A stretch of DNA of 64,000 bases from Ochotona curzoniae (lineage: Eukaryota > Chordata > Mammalia > Lagomorpha > Ochotonidae): NCBI RefSeq assembly GCF_017591425.1, contig NW_024467101.1:12350918-12414917 (forward strand), in the 5' to 3' direction. Position 1 is the first letter of the stretch; each line of letters starts with the position of its first letter. The notes below the pieces were generated by a model. That model saw only the letters and a program-made list of their open reading frames with translations, did no database searches and had not been told where the DNA came from. Made by a program: the position numbers and the translations under genes. Below are positions 42,809 to 64,000 of the stretch, in pieces.

Positions 42809-43640
42809 GAAAAGCCGGAGAACGCCGGACTGTCCACACCCGCAGACTGAGAGGCAGGAAACACCCAGCTCACGCGAGCCACGGGCGGAGGCGGGGCCTG
42901 GGCGGGGACTTCCGCTGCACGCCCGCCACTTCCGCCCCGCAGAGGGCACCTCCTTAAAACATCCGTCGCAGCCCTAGGCGTCGACAGCTTTCGTTTTCAA
43001 GCTTCACGGCAAGCATCGATTCCGCTCCGCTTCGGTTAGGTCAAATATCTATGCCGTCCCCTAAATGCTTCGCCTTTTCAGCCGCCAGAAAGGAAGACGA
43101 GGTGCGGGAAGGCCTTCCTTCCAGGGTGAAGTCTGGCCGCGGAACTGTCGTTTCCCGGAACTGAATATCTGCTTCTTAGGCGGAGTTGGAAAAGCGAACA
43201 CCCCGGGGCAAGATGGCTGTCCGGGCTGGGTCCCTGCCCCGGGTCTGGCCAAATTCGGGGGTATCGGGCTGAAGCGGTAGTAGCTGCGGCCCCGATTCCG
43301 AGCCCGGGAGGGCTTCCAGCAGATAAGGGTCCTCGGCCTGTGGGTAGCGAGTGGGAAGAGTCGTCGGCTTTCCGGGGGCGGTGGGACTGGGGAGTTTGAA
43401 GAAGGCCGAGTCGGAGAGTTCAGGTGCTGGGGAGCTGGCTGGCTTTTGGGAAGCAGGAGAGACCCTCCTCCGCTCTTCCCATTTCGTTCCCAACCTGGGG
43501 TGACAGTCTTCACTAGAGGACTAATGCTGGGAGGAAAAGACCTGTTCTTGTTGATGCGAAAGAAAAGCAGCGGGCTTCAGGAATCGCCCCGGCTGGGAGT
43601 CGAATTGTGTTCGCTCGCTGTGTGACCTCGGGTGAGTTCC
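42350..43640. promoter_or_regulatory. CpG-island bidirectional promoter, KCTD10 / UBE3B
   Basis: Sharp rise in G+C and CpG between two divergent genes. It contains GC boxes (GGGCGG at 42883-42888, GGGCGGGG near 42900-42907), two ETS-type ACTTCCG sites at 42908-42914 and 42928-42934 on the KCTD10 side, and a YY1-like CAAGATGGC at 43209-43217 oriented towards UBE3B. No TATA box is evident. In human these two genes also start head to head within a few hundred bases of each other. Exact start sites cannot be read from sequence. Confidence 0.8.
42806..42808 (-). CDS. KCTD10: KCTD10 exon 1, start codon only
   Basis: ATG is immediately followed by donor GTAAGG. Joining to the next exon gives [10 protein letters not shown], the expected N terminus. 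The 5' UTR extends to higher coordinates into the CpG island and has no upstream ATG over the first 120 bases or so. Confidence 0.9.
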
Positions 43641-43735
43641 CTCACCTCTGTGAAATGGAGTGGTTGGTTCGTCCTACGAGGGGGTCTTAGGTCTCAGCGC
43701 GATGCCTGACACCGAGCAGGAAAACCCGAAGTTCC
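43575..43735 (+). repeat. MIR element
   Basis: GTCGAATTGTGTTCGCTCGC, TGTGTGACCTCGGGTGAG, CCTCACCTCTGTGAAATGG and GATGCCTGACACCGAGCAGG occur in sense MIR order. Confidence 0.7.
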
Positions 43736-44325
43736 ACTCCCACAGAGTCCCACTGCAGCCTTGCGTTCTAAGCTTCTCTCTGCTGCATGGAGGAGCCTTG
43801 AATTCTGTGTTAATTAGCAATAAATCATTGCTTTGACGTTTTAAAAAGCAGGGTAGGGGCTCCAGCTCAGGAACCCAACAGCCTCCAGCAAGTCATCACA
43901 CACACACTGCCTTGCGTCGTCCTGGGGAAAGGTTGGGGTTTGTAACAACGTCCCCCTCCCTAGATAGGCTGTAACTTTCAATAGGAATGTTATTACAAAT
44001 CATTTGTTCTCTCAAATCATTCTTGAAGAAGTTTCAAGATTTAATATTTTTGTAAATTCCCAAGAAGGAATTTTGACTTGCCAGACACAAGGTTGATTTC
44101 ATTCCATTCATCTGTTGATGTCATTGAAATGACTCCCCCTTCCCCAACCTCCCTTACGGTTAGAAACGCCAAAAGTCTTCAGTGTTATAACATAGCACAG
44201 TATTTGCATCTAACCTGTGTACCTTCTCCTCTTGGCTTCCCATGTAAACAAATGTATTGTTTAGGGATTGACAAGCGAGTATCCATGTTCAGTAAAGACT
44301 GAATATTTTCCAAAATCTTTTTTTG

Positions 44326-44550
44326 TTTAGGGATAGATTTATCCCAAGAGCACAGAAACAGAGGGTTCTCATCCACTGGTTCTCTCCCCCAATACCTGCC
44401 AGGGCTGGGACTGGGCTGGGCTGAAGCCAGGATTTATTTATTTAGCAGGAAGCTGGAATGGAAAGTGGAACTGGGGCACAACCTCGGGGACTCGAATACG
44501 GGACCTGAGAATCTCCAGTGCCCTCTAACCACCATATGTAACACCCACCC
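44326..44550 (-). repeat. C-SINE, antisense, old
   Basis: TCTCATCCACTGGTTCTCTC, TTAGCAGGAAGCTGGAATGG, GGGACTCGAATACGGGACC, terminal ATGTAACACCCACCC. Confidence 0.7.
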
Positions 44551-44572
44551 TTTTAAGAGTATTTTCCTTAAA

Positions 44573-44878
44573 AAGAAAAGTTATTATTTTTATTGGGAAC
44601 ACAGATTTTCAGAAAGAAGGATTTTTCCATCTGCTGGTTCACTCCACAGATGGCCACTGTGGCCGAATGTGAGCTGACACAGAGCCGGGAGCTTCTAGGT
44701 CTCCCATCTGGGTGCACAGTCCCAAGGCTTTGGACCAACCTCAACTGTTTTCCCAGGCCACAACCAGGGAGTTGGATGGAACATGGAGCAGCTGGGACAC
44801 GAACCAGTGCCCATGATGGGATGCCCGTGCTTAGGGGTGGAGGATTAGTCACTGAGCCATCGCACCAGGCCTTGTTAC
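44573..44878 (-). repeat. C-SINE, antisense, near full length
   Basis: TTATTATTTTTATTGGGAAC, CATCTGCTGGTTCACTCC, TTTTCCCAGGCCACAACC, terminal GAGCCATCGCACCAGGCC. Confidence 0.85.
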
Positions 44879-45007
44879 AAGCTTCTTAGGGACAAGACAG
44901 AACAGCACACTCTTATGCCACAGGCCTCTGGTTATTCCTAAGTGTTACTTTTCTGTTCTCAGCAATGAGTCATTGAAGGTAACAAGAAGGGGGACTGCTT
45001 AGGTAGC

Positions 45008-45115
45008 CCTGGGAGTAGGTGCTATTATTTTTCTCAATTTACCAATGAGGAAATTAAGATCCAGGGAGGTATCAGTTAACAACCCAAGTGAGAGGTGGGC
45101 TCAGGACTGACAAGA
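45008..45115 (-). repeat. MIR element
   Basis: TAGGTGCTATTATTTTTCTC, CCAATGAGGAAATTAAGATC and AGAGGTGGGCTCAGGACTG follow the antisense MIR. Confidence 0.7.
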
Positions 45116-45537
45116 AGCCAGAGCAAGGCATTTCCCTGCTCCATACAGCCTTCTGGCTGGCTCTCCTCACGTGTAACAGAGCTTACTAGATGCCTCTGTA
45201 TTGCATGGGCCTGATGACCTCTGGTGCACTGTGTGCAGGTGGAGGAGGTACCGGAGCTCAGAGAGAAACTGCTAGAGTTGGCTGTTGTGCTGTGGTGCAT
45301 GTGGAAAGCAGCAGGAAACCTGGCTGAGGGATGATAACCTCCAGGAAGGGCTCTTGTCCTGGCACGAATTGCCTTGACCCTTCCTGTGAGGTTCATTAAG
45401 AAGAGTCTCCCTCCTGTGTCCCTCCCCCTCCCTAACCCTTACTCCACTTCTGCCAAGGAGGGGCTGTCTTTGTCTCCAGGGTATGGAGAGGCCATAGCAT
45501 TGTGGTCAGGCTTGTGCTCCGAGATATATATATATAA

Positions 45538-45780
45538 TTTCTTTTTTAAGATTTACGGTGAGAGAGGGATATTCCATCCACTGGCTCACTCTCCAAATAG
45601 CCACAACGATCATAGCTGGACTGCCCATGATGTAGACCCAGAGGCAGCTCCCAGCTTTCAGCCTTGGATCTGCTCAGCGCTGACTGTTGGCGGCCATATG
45701 GGGAGTGAACCAGCAGATGAAAGATCTCTCTGTCACTCTGTAACTGTGACTTTCAAGTAAAAGTAAGTTTTAAGAAAAAA
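45538..45780. repeat. Two opposed C-SINE 3' halves
   Basis: 45538-45632 is an antisense 3' half (AAGATTTACGGTGAGAG, CCATCCACTGGCTCACTC); 45633-45780 is a sense 3' half (GGGGAGTGAACCAGCAGATG, ACTTTCAAGTAAAAGTAAG). Together they form an imperfect inverted repeat. Confidence 0.75.
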
Positions 45781-45857
45781 AAATCACACATACTTCCATG
45801 GCTTTTTAGTATTCTGTCATCACCATCACAGAGCACAAACTTTGATTCAGTATTTGT

Positions 45858-46108
45858 TTTTTAAGATTTACCTGTTGATGAAAGGCAGAGATCTTCCGTC
45901 TGAAGGATCACTCCCCAGATGGCTGCCATGGTGTTGATTAGGCCAGGTGGAAGCTAGGAACCAGGAGCTTCTTCCAGGTTCCCCACATGGATGGCAGGGG
46001 TCAAAGCACTTGGGCCATCCTCCACTGCTTTCCCAGGCCACAAGCAGGCAACTGGATGGGAGGCGGAGCAGCTGAGACACAAACCCGCTACACCACAATG
46101 CCGGCCCC
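45858..46108 (-). repeat. C-SINE, antisense
   Basis: TTTTTTAAGATTTACCTG, AGGATCACTCCCCAGATGG, GCTTTCCCAGGCCACAAGC, terminal CACAATGCCGGCCCC. It lies upstream of the putative UBE3B 5' exon. Confidence 0.85.
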
Positions 46109-46310
46109 AGGGGTTATACCTCTTTAAATTGTGAGGACTGGAGAGATGGTCTTTGCATTTGTAGGAGATATGAACAGAAGAGGACCCCAGGGGTGTTTGT
46201 TTAAGTCTGGACTGTGTGTGAAAGACTATGCCCAGCAAGGAGCGTGTTTGACACCATCCCAGTGAAGCCTAGAACCCTGAGTCGAGAACTCTCTCTCCTG
46301 CTTCCCCCAG

Positions 46311-46386
46311 AGAGCAAGACTGTCCGCAGCTGTGAGGCTTGAGCAGCATCCCTCATGACTACCTGACGTTTCTGCGAGGTCCACAG
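46311..46386 (+). other. UBE3B: Probable UBE3B non-coding 5' exon
   Basis: A 76-base unit with a strong acceptor (pyrimidine tract ending TTCCCCCAG) and a strong donor (CCACAG then GTAAGC), in unique sequence between repeats, on the UBE3B strand and upstream of the ATG exon. It contains a four-codon upstream frame (ATG at 46355, stop TGA at 46364-46366). UBE3B exon 1 itself should lie in the CpG island, but I cannot fix its boundary. Confidence 0.65.
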
Positions 46387-46561
46387 GTAAGCGCTATAGA
46401 CACACACACACGCTCGGACAGCCCAGGAGGTGGGAGAGCCTTTCTCTCCCCCAGCTTCTCACAAGCCATCCCAAGTCAGGCAGGCCTTGTCCCTGTCTCA
46501 AGAGTTGCTGATGACAACCACTGCCCCAGGCAGTATGGAGATACCTCCAAAAAAAAAAAAA

Positions 46562-46875
46562 AGGTCCCAGCACAGTAGCCTGGTGGCTAAAGTCTTCACA
46601 TTGCATGCGCCAAGATCCCATATGAACGCCAGTTCATGTCTCGACTGCTCCACTTCCCGTCCAGCGCCCTGCTTGTATCCTGGGAAAGCAGTCGAAGATG
46701 GCCCAAAGCCTTGGGACCCTACACCTACATGGGAGACCCACAAGAACCTCCTAGCTCCTGGCTTTGGATCAGCTCAGCTCTGGCTGTTGCAACCACTTGT
46801 GGAGTGAATCAACAGATGGAAAATCTTTCTCTCCTCCTCTCTCTAGATCTGACTTTCCAATAAAAAAAAAAAAAA
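46562..46875 (+). repeat. C-SINE, full length
   Basis: GGTCCCAGCACAGTAGCC head, GATCCCATATGAACGCC, GGAAAATCTTTCTCTCC, CTGACTTTCCAATAAAAAA tail. It lies downstream of the putative 5' exon, opposite to the copy at 45858. Confidence 0.88.
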
Positions 46876-46884
46876 TAGAAATAG

Positions 46885-47385
46885 ATTCACCTTATGACCC
46901 TGTGGCCACTGCAAGACATAAAGCCAAGGGAAATGAGATGGGTTTGTCACAAAGCTGTTTTCAGACCCATGTCGATTCCAGTTCTGGTTTGGAATCAGCC
47001 TAAGTATTCAACAATGAATAAACAGGTTGGAGGGCAGGGTAACATAGATGCCATGGAATCCCATTGTACGCAGAACATAATAGACACCTGACACTTGTGG
47101 CTGCACGGCCGGCCTGAAGACGTTCTGTCAGGGGAAACGAGGCAGACGCAGACACACAGCCAGTCTGTGCCGTCATTCCTGTGGAATCCTGCAGCATTGA
47201 CGCGTAGAGGCAGAGAGCAGATTAGTGGCTGCTGGAGACAGGGAATCATGGGGAGGGAGACAGGTGAGTACAGGCCGACTAGAGGCATAAACTGTTCTAA
47301 TTACACGGCAGGGAGAATACAGTTAGCAATGCAGTACATTTCAGAAGAACTAGAAGAGAGGCGCTGGTCTGCCGTGACCATGACG
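46885..47385 (+). repeat. L1 3' end, old sense copy
   Basis: GTCAGGGGAAACGAGGCAG, GCGTAGAGGCAGAGAGCAG, TTAGTGGCTGCTGGAGACAG, TACAGTTAGCAATGCAGTAC and GAACTAGAAGAGAGGC follow a mammalian L1 3' UTR. Confidence 0.75.
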
Positions 47386-47396
47386 TCATGGTAAAT

Positions 47397-47548
47397 GGAG
47401 TGGGCACATAGCCTAAAAGAGCCAGTGTTCATAGCAGAGGGCCTGCGTTCTATGCGCAGCTCTGCCTGCCACTCCGCCCAGCTTCCCGTGTCTCTCCTCT
47501 CTGTAAATCTGATCTGCCTTTCCAGTAAAAATAAATCTTAAACATCAA
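47397..47548 (+). repeat. C-SINE, internally deleted
   Basis: GGGCACATAGCCTAAAAGAGC head joined early to the tail CTCTGTAAATCTGATC and CCAGTAAAAATAAATCTTAAA. Confidence 0.65.
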
Positions 47549-47555
47549 CAAAAGT

Positions 47556-47588
47556 TTTAGACACTAAGCTATCACGCCGGGCCCGGGA
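47556..47588 (-). repeat. C-SINE head-only fragment
   Basis: Reverse complement reads GGGCCCGGCGTGATAGC then TTAGTGTCTAAAA, about 30 bases of the 5' end. No clear target duplication. Confidence 0.6.
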
Positions 47589-47741
47589 ATGTAAATTTGT
47601 AATGTCTGTCTTAAACAGTCTTATTACATCTGCTAGAGAGGCTTCATTGCCACTTTGTAGATAGCAGAATAAGTGGCTCCCACAACTGAACACATTCAAT
47701 TTTATGAACTGTAGTGAGTACTAAAAGTCACTATTTTTGCT

Positions 47742-47975
47742 CCTTAAAAAATTCATTCATGTACTCGAAAAGCAGACTGATAGGAAGAAACACCGATTTT
47801 TTTTTCATCTACTGGTTCACTTCCCGATGGCCTGCCACAACCAGAAGCCAGAAATATCTCCCGCGTGGGTGACAGAGTTCCAAGTACGTAAGCCAACTTC
47901 TGCAGCTTCCCAGGCACATCAGCAGGATACTGGATCCAAGGCAGAAGTGCCAGAGCTGGAACCACTGTGGTATGA
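47742..47975 (-). repeat. C-SINE, antisense, diverged
   Basis: AAAAAATTCATTCATGTACTC, TTTCATCTACTGGTTCAC, CTTCCCAGGCACATCAGCAG, AGAAGTGCCAGAGCTGG. Confidence 0.65.
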
Positions 47976-47989
47976 TAAACTGTGTGTGT

Positions 47990-48250
47990 GTTTACTTACT
48001 AATATGTGGACAGAAATGTCTCCTGTACAGTGGTTTACTCCCCAGATGCCCACAAGGGCCAGGACTTGGGTCCAAGCTGGGAACCAGGAATTCAGTCCAG
48101 GTTCAGTAACAGTATGCTAGTTCTTGAGAACATCATGGCCGCCTCCCAAGATGTGCAGAAAGCTAGAATGAGGAGGCAGGTATCAAAGCTGGGGACTCAG
48201 ACACCCCCAGTCAGTGTCTTTACTGCTAGGCCAACCACCCATCCCAAATG
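47990..48250 (-). repeat. C-SINE, antisense, diverged
   Basis: GTGGTTTACTCCCCAGATGC, CCAAGCTGGGAACCAGG, TGAGGAGGCAGGTATCAAAG, TTTACTGCTAGGCCAACC. Confidence 0.6.
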
Positions 48251-48480
48251 TAACCATTTATTACTAGATCAGCATCCCTGTCCTAGGAGAGCTGCATGAA
48301 AGGAACCATAGGAGGTTGTGCCAGGAGAGCTGGGAACACCCCAGGGGGCCCTGAGCATCCTCCTGCCATCACTGCCCATCCTACGCTCGTGAGGCCTTTC
48401 CGTATGTGTGTCCATTTCCCACAGTGACCTGCAACAGCTTGCTCTCCGTTGTCCCTGCAGGGTTCGTGCGAGTTGCAAAC

Positions 48481-61551
<13,071 letters not shown>

Positions 61552-61777
61552 TGAGGCCCCGAGACAAGCTGGTGTCTCTTCTGCTCCACCTGCATGTCCC
61601 CCCTCCAGCATCCCCTCCTTCCTTTGTTCTTCCTTCCAGCTTCTGTTACATATAGTAGTTGTATAAAATATACATAAGACCAACAAGAATGAAAGTCATC
61701 CCATAATCCCAGTACCCTGAGACTGAGTGAACATCCCTTTCTGTCAGTAGATTTAAAAACAATGAGATTTATGGGGC

Positions 61778-62420
61778 TTTAAAGATTTACTATTTATTTG
61801 AAAGAGTTGCAGAGAGAAAGAGAGATCTTCCATCTTCTGGTTTATTCCCCATGTGGCTGCACCAGCCAAGGCTAGCACAGGCCAAAATGAGGAGCTTCAT
61901 CCAGATCTCCAATACGAATGCAGATGTCCACACACTTGGGCCCTCCTCCACTGCTTTTCTCAGGCCAATAGCAGGAGGCAGGGTCAGAAGTGGGACACCT
62001 AGGACCCAGTGTGGTAGCCTAGTGGCTAAAGTCTTCACCTTGCATGCCCAGCATCCCATATGGGCACCGGTTCATATTCCAGCAGTTCTTCCCTTCCAGC
62101 TCCCTCTTGTGGCCTGGGAAAGCGGTAGAGGACAGCCCAGAATCTTGGGATCCTGCACCCACCTGGGAGACCTGGAAAAAGCTCCAGGCTCCTTGCTTCA
62201 GATAGGCTCAGCTCTGGCCACTGTAGCTTCTTGGGGAGTGGACCAGCGGATAGAAGATCTTTCTTTCTGCCTCTTCACTCTGTAAATCTGACTTTCCAAT
62301 AAAAGTAAATAAATCTTTTCAAAAAAATAAAGAAAGAAGAAATGGAGCACCTTGTACTGAAACTAGTGTTCATATGGAATGCCAGTGGCTTTATCCACTA
62401 CACCACAATGCCAGCCCCAT
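61778..62420 (-). repeat. C-SINE, antisense, split (61778-62003 and 62340-62420)
   Basis: TTTAAAGATTTACTATTTATTT to GGGTCAGAAGTGGGACACC, then GTACTGAAACTAGTGTTC to CACAATGCCAGCCCC. Broken by a sense C-SINE. Confidence 0.85.
62004..62337 (+). repeat. C-SINE inside the antisense copy
   Basis: ACCCAGTGTGGTAGCC head, CATCCCATATGGGCACC, CTGACTTTCCAATAAAAG tail. Target duplication at 61986-62000 and 62338-62352, 12 of 15 bases matching. Confidence 0.85.
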
Positions 62421-63023
62421 GAGTTTTATTTATTTACTTATTTAAAAGTCAGAATAATAGAGAAAAAGAGATCTCTGTCCACTGGCTCACTCCCCAAATG
62501 CCTGCAACAGCCAAGGCTGGACCAGACCAAAGCCAAGAGCCAGAAACTCCCTATGGGTTACAAGTACCCACGCCATTATCTGCCACCTACCAGACATGTT
62601 AACAGGAAACTGAATCAGAAGTGGAGTAACTCGGCCCAGCGCAATAGCGTAGCAGCTGAAGTCCTTACTTTGAACACACTGGGATCCCGTATGGGCGCCG
62701 GTTCTAAATCCAGCAGCCCCACTTCCCATCCAGCTCCCTGCTTGTGGCCTGGGAAAGCAGTGGAGTATGGCTCAAAGCCTTGGGACCCTGTACCCATGTG
62801 GGTGACCCGGAAGAAGCTCCTGGCTTCAGATTGGCTCAGCTCCAGCCATTGCGGCCACTTGGGGAGTGAACCACCAGATGGAAGATCTTCCTCTCTCTCC
62901 TCTGTATATATATATCTGCTTTTCCAATAAAAGCAAATTTAAAAAAAGTGGAATAACCAGGACTTGACGTGGTGCTCTGATAGGAGCTGACCCTCTGTAT
63001 GGGATGTACCCAATGCCCACCCC
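62418..63023 (-). repeat. C-SINE, antisense, split (62418-62630 and 62948-63023)
   Basis: TTTTATTTATTTACTTATTT to GAATCAGAAGTGGAGTAAC, then CCAGGACTTGACGTGGTGC to CCAATGCCCACCCC. Broken by a sense C-SINE. Confidence 0.85.
62631..62947 (+). repeat. C-SINE inside the antisense copy
   Basis: GGCCCAGCGCAATAGCG head, GGATCCCGTATGGGCGCC, GGAAGATCTTCCTCTC, CTTTTCCAATAAAAGC tail. Target duplication AAGTGGAGTAAC (62619-62630) and AAGTGGAATAAC (62946-62957). Confidence 0.88.
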
Positions 63024-63029
63024 AGAGAT

Positions 63030-64000
63030 CATTATTTTGTAATTTGTTCTTTTCATTAATAAATTATGTATTATATCAGTCATTTTTCAATGTCTTTTCT
63101 TGATTGAGCAGACCGCCATAGGTTGGAGATGTCAGTAAGAAAAATGACAAAGGGAAGGGAGTGGAAATTACCTTAGATCTTTTTCCTTTGAGACACTACA
63201 ACGTGAACTTTCAAAACTTCCCTTAGGAGCTGGATAGCAGTGGAAACACAAGAGGGGGATAAGGTAGTGTCTCAGACGGGAAGCCTGTGTGCTGGGCCAC
63301 GAGAAAGCCCAGGCAGCTAGGCTGCCAGCTTGGTGTCTGTTCATTCCTGCGTGAGGCATGGGGTCCCAGAGCCCTCAGGTCCAGAAGGAAAGGAAGTTGC
63401 TCCCCATCATCCATGGGCCTCGTTGCCAGTTGACGGCACTCTGCAGTGGACAGCCCAGCCTGATGATGGAAAGGGGTAGCGTGAGCATGTCCCGGGGCAG
63501 GTTGGGCAGAACACCTCCACAGGCAGCCAGTTTCAGCTCCCCCGACCCTTTAGGTGGCAGCTCACTTTGTCTCCCATTTCCCCCTCTGAAATACGGAGTT
63601 ATCTGTTAGGGTTTTCTCAGGACTAAGACAGTGCCCAAGTGACCTGGTCCAAGCTCAAGGGCTGATGGCTATTCCCACCACAGTGGTCCAGCCAGCGTGG
63701 GCCTCTTCCAAAGGCAGGCAGTGCCTCGGATTTCATTGTGAAAGGAAATGCTGAGAAGGCCATTGAGTCACTGGATGTGGGGACTCCAGTTGCAGGCTAG
63801 CCAAGAGGAGAGCAGCAAAGCAGACATGCGCTAACTTGGATCTGCTGGGTGACAGGGAAGGTCTCTGACATGCCCCTGATGTGTCAAGCCTGTGGATAAC
63901 AGTCACACTGATGGCGAGTTTGGGTAGGGCAGCAGGCCAGGTGGAGAGTTGGCGCCTTCAGCCGGGGCAAGCCTCAGGGGAACTGACAGGCGCATCTCCT
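63030..64000 (+). other. UBE3B intron 10, unique sequence to window end
   Basis: No repeat, exon or RNA gene recognised. The next UBE3B coding exon must lie beyond 64000. Confidence 0.5.

Noticed and set aside
43575..43735. Donor-like CTCGG-GTGAGT as the end of UBE3B exon 1
   Set aside because: The site sits in a recognisable MIR (TGTGACCTCGGGTGAG is MIR core), so the match to a donor is probably fortuitous. Exon 1 boundary left open.
62379..62930. 183-codon plus-strand frame
   Set aside because: Entirely made of two C-SINEs; SINEs of this family are stop-poor in some frames.

Overview
This is mammalian nuclear DNA with typical vertebrate gene structure: short GT-AG exons in long introns, a CpG-rich promoter, and dense SINE, LINE and MIR repeats. 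The commonest repeat is a tRNA-derived SINE of the lagomorph C-SINE type. The younger copies carry a CATATGGG box, a CGGACGGAAGATCTTCC block and a TTTCCAATAAA tail, which to me suggests pika (Ochotona) more than rabbit; that species call is inference.

Three genes are present in the order MYO1H (+), KCTD10 (-), UBE3B (+). This matches the order I know from human 12q24.11. (1) 1.1-18.1 kb holds the last 16 coding exons of MYO1H, an unconventional class I myosin: the C-terminal motor, three IQ-type motifs and the TH1 tail, 490 codons with no frame break. (2) 18.7-42.8 kb holds all of KCTD10 on the minus strand: seven coding exons, 315 residues, a BTB-domain substrate adaptor of cullin-3 ubiquitin ligases. 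MYO1H and KCTD10 converge, and their 3' UTRs may overlap. (3) A CpG island at about 42.35-43.6 kb lies between the divergent KCTD10 and UBE3B and looks like a shared bidirectional promoter. (4) 46.3-61.6 kb holds one probable non-coding 5' exon and the first ten coding exons of UBE3B, a HECT E3 ligase (372 codons, including the N-terminal calmodulin-type IQ motif). The HECT domain lies beyond the right edge.

KCTD10 and UBE3B both serve ubiquitin transfer, but nothing in the sequence shows they act in one pathway; their adjacency is ordinary vertebrate synteny. The introns hold about 45 recognisable SINE copies or fragments, several nested inside one another, plus old L1 3' ends, MIRs, two minisatellites, one U6-like fragment and simple repeats. 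I found no tRNA gene, CRISPR array, viral gene or undescribed multi-gene system. The most unusual signals are small: a 29-bp SINE 5' fragment with perfect 15-bp target-site duplications and no tail, an exact 72-bp direct duplication in a KCTD10 intron, inverted SINE pairs bracketing single exons, and repeated insertion of SINEs at one point of older antisense SINEs.
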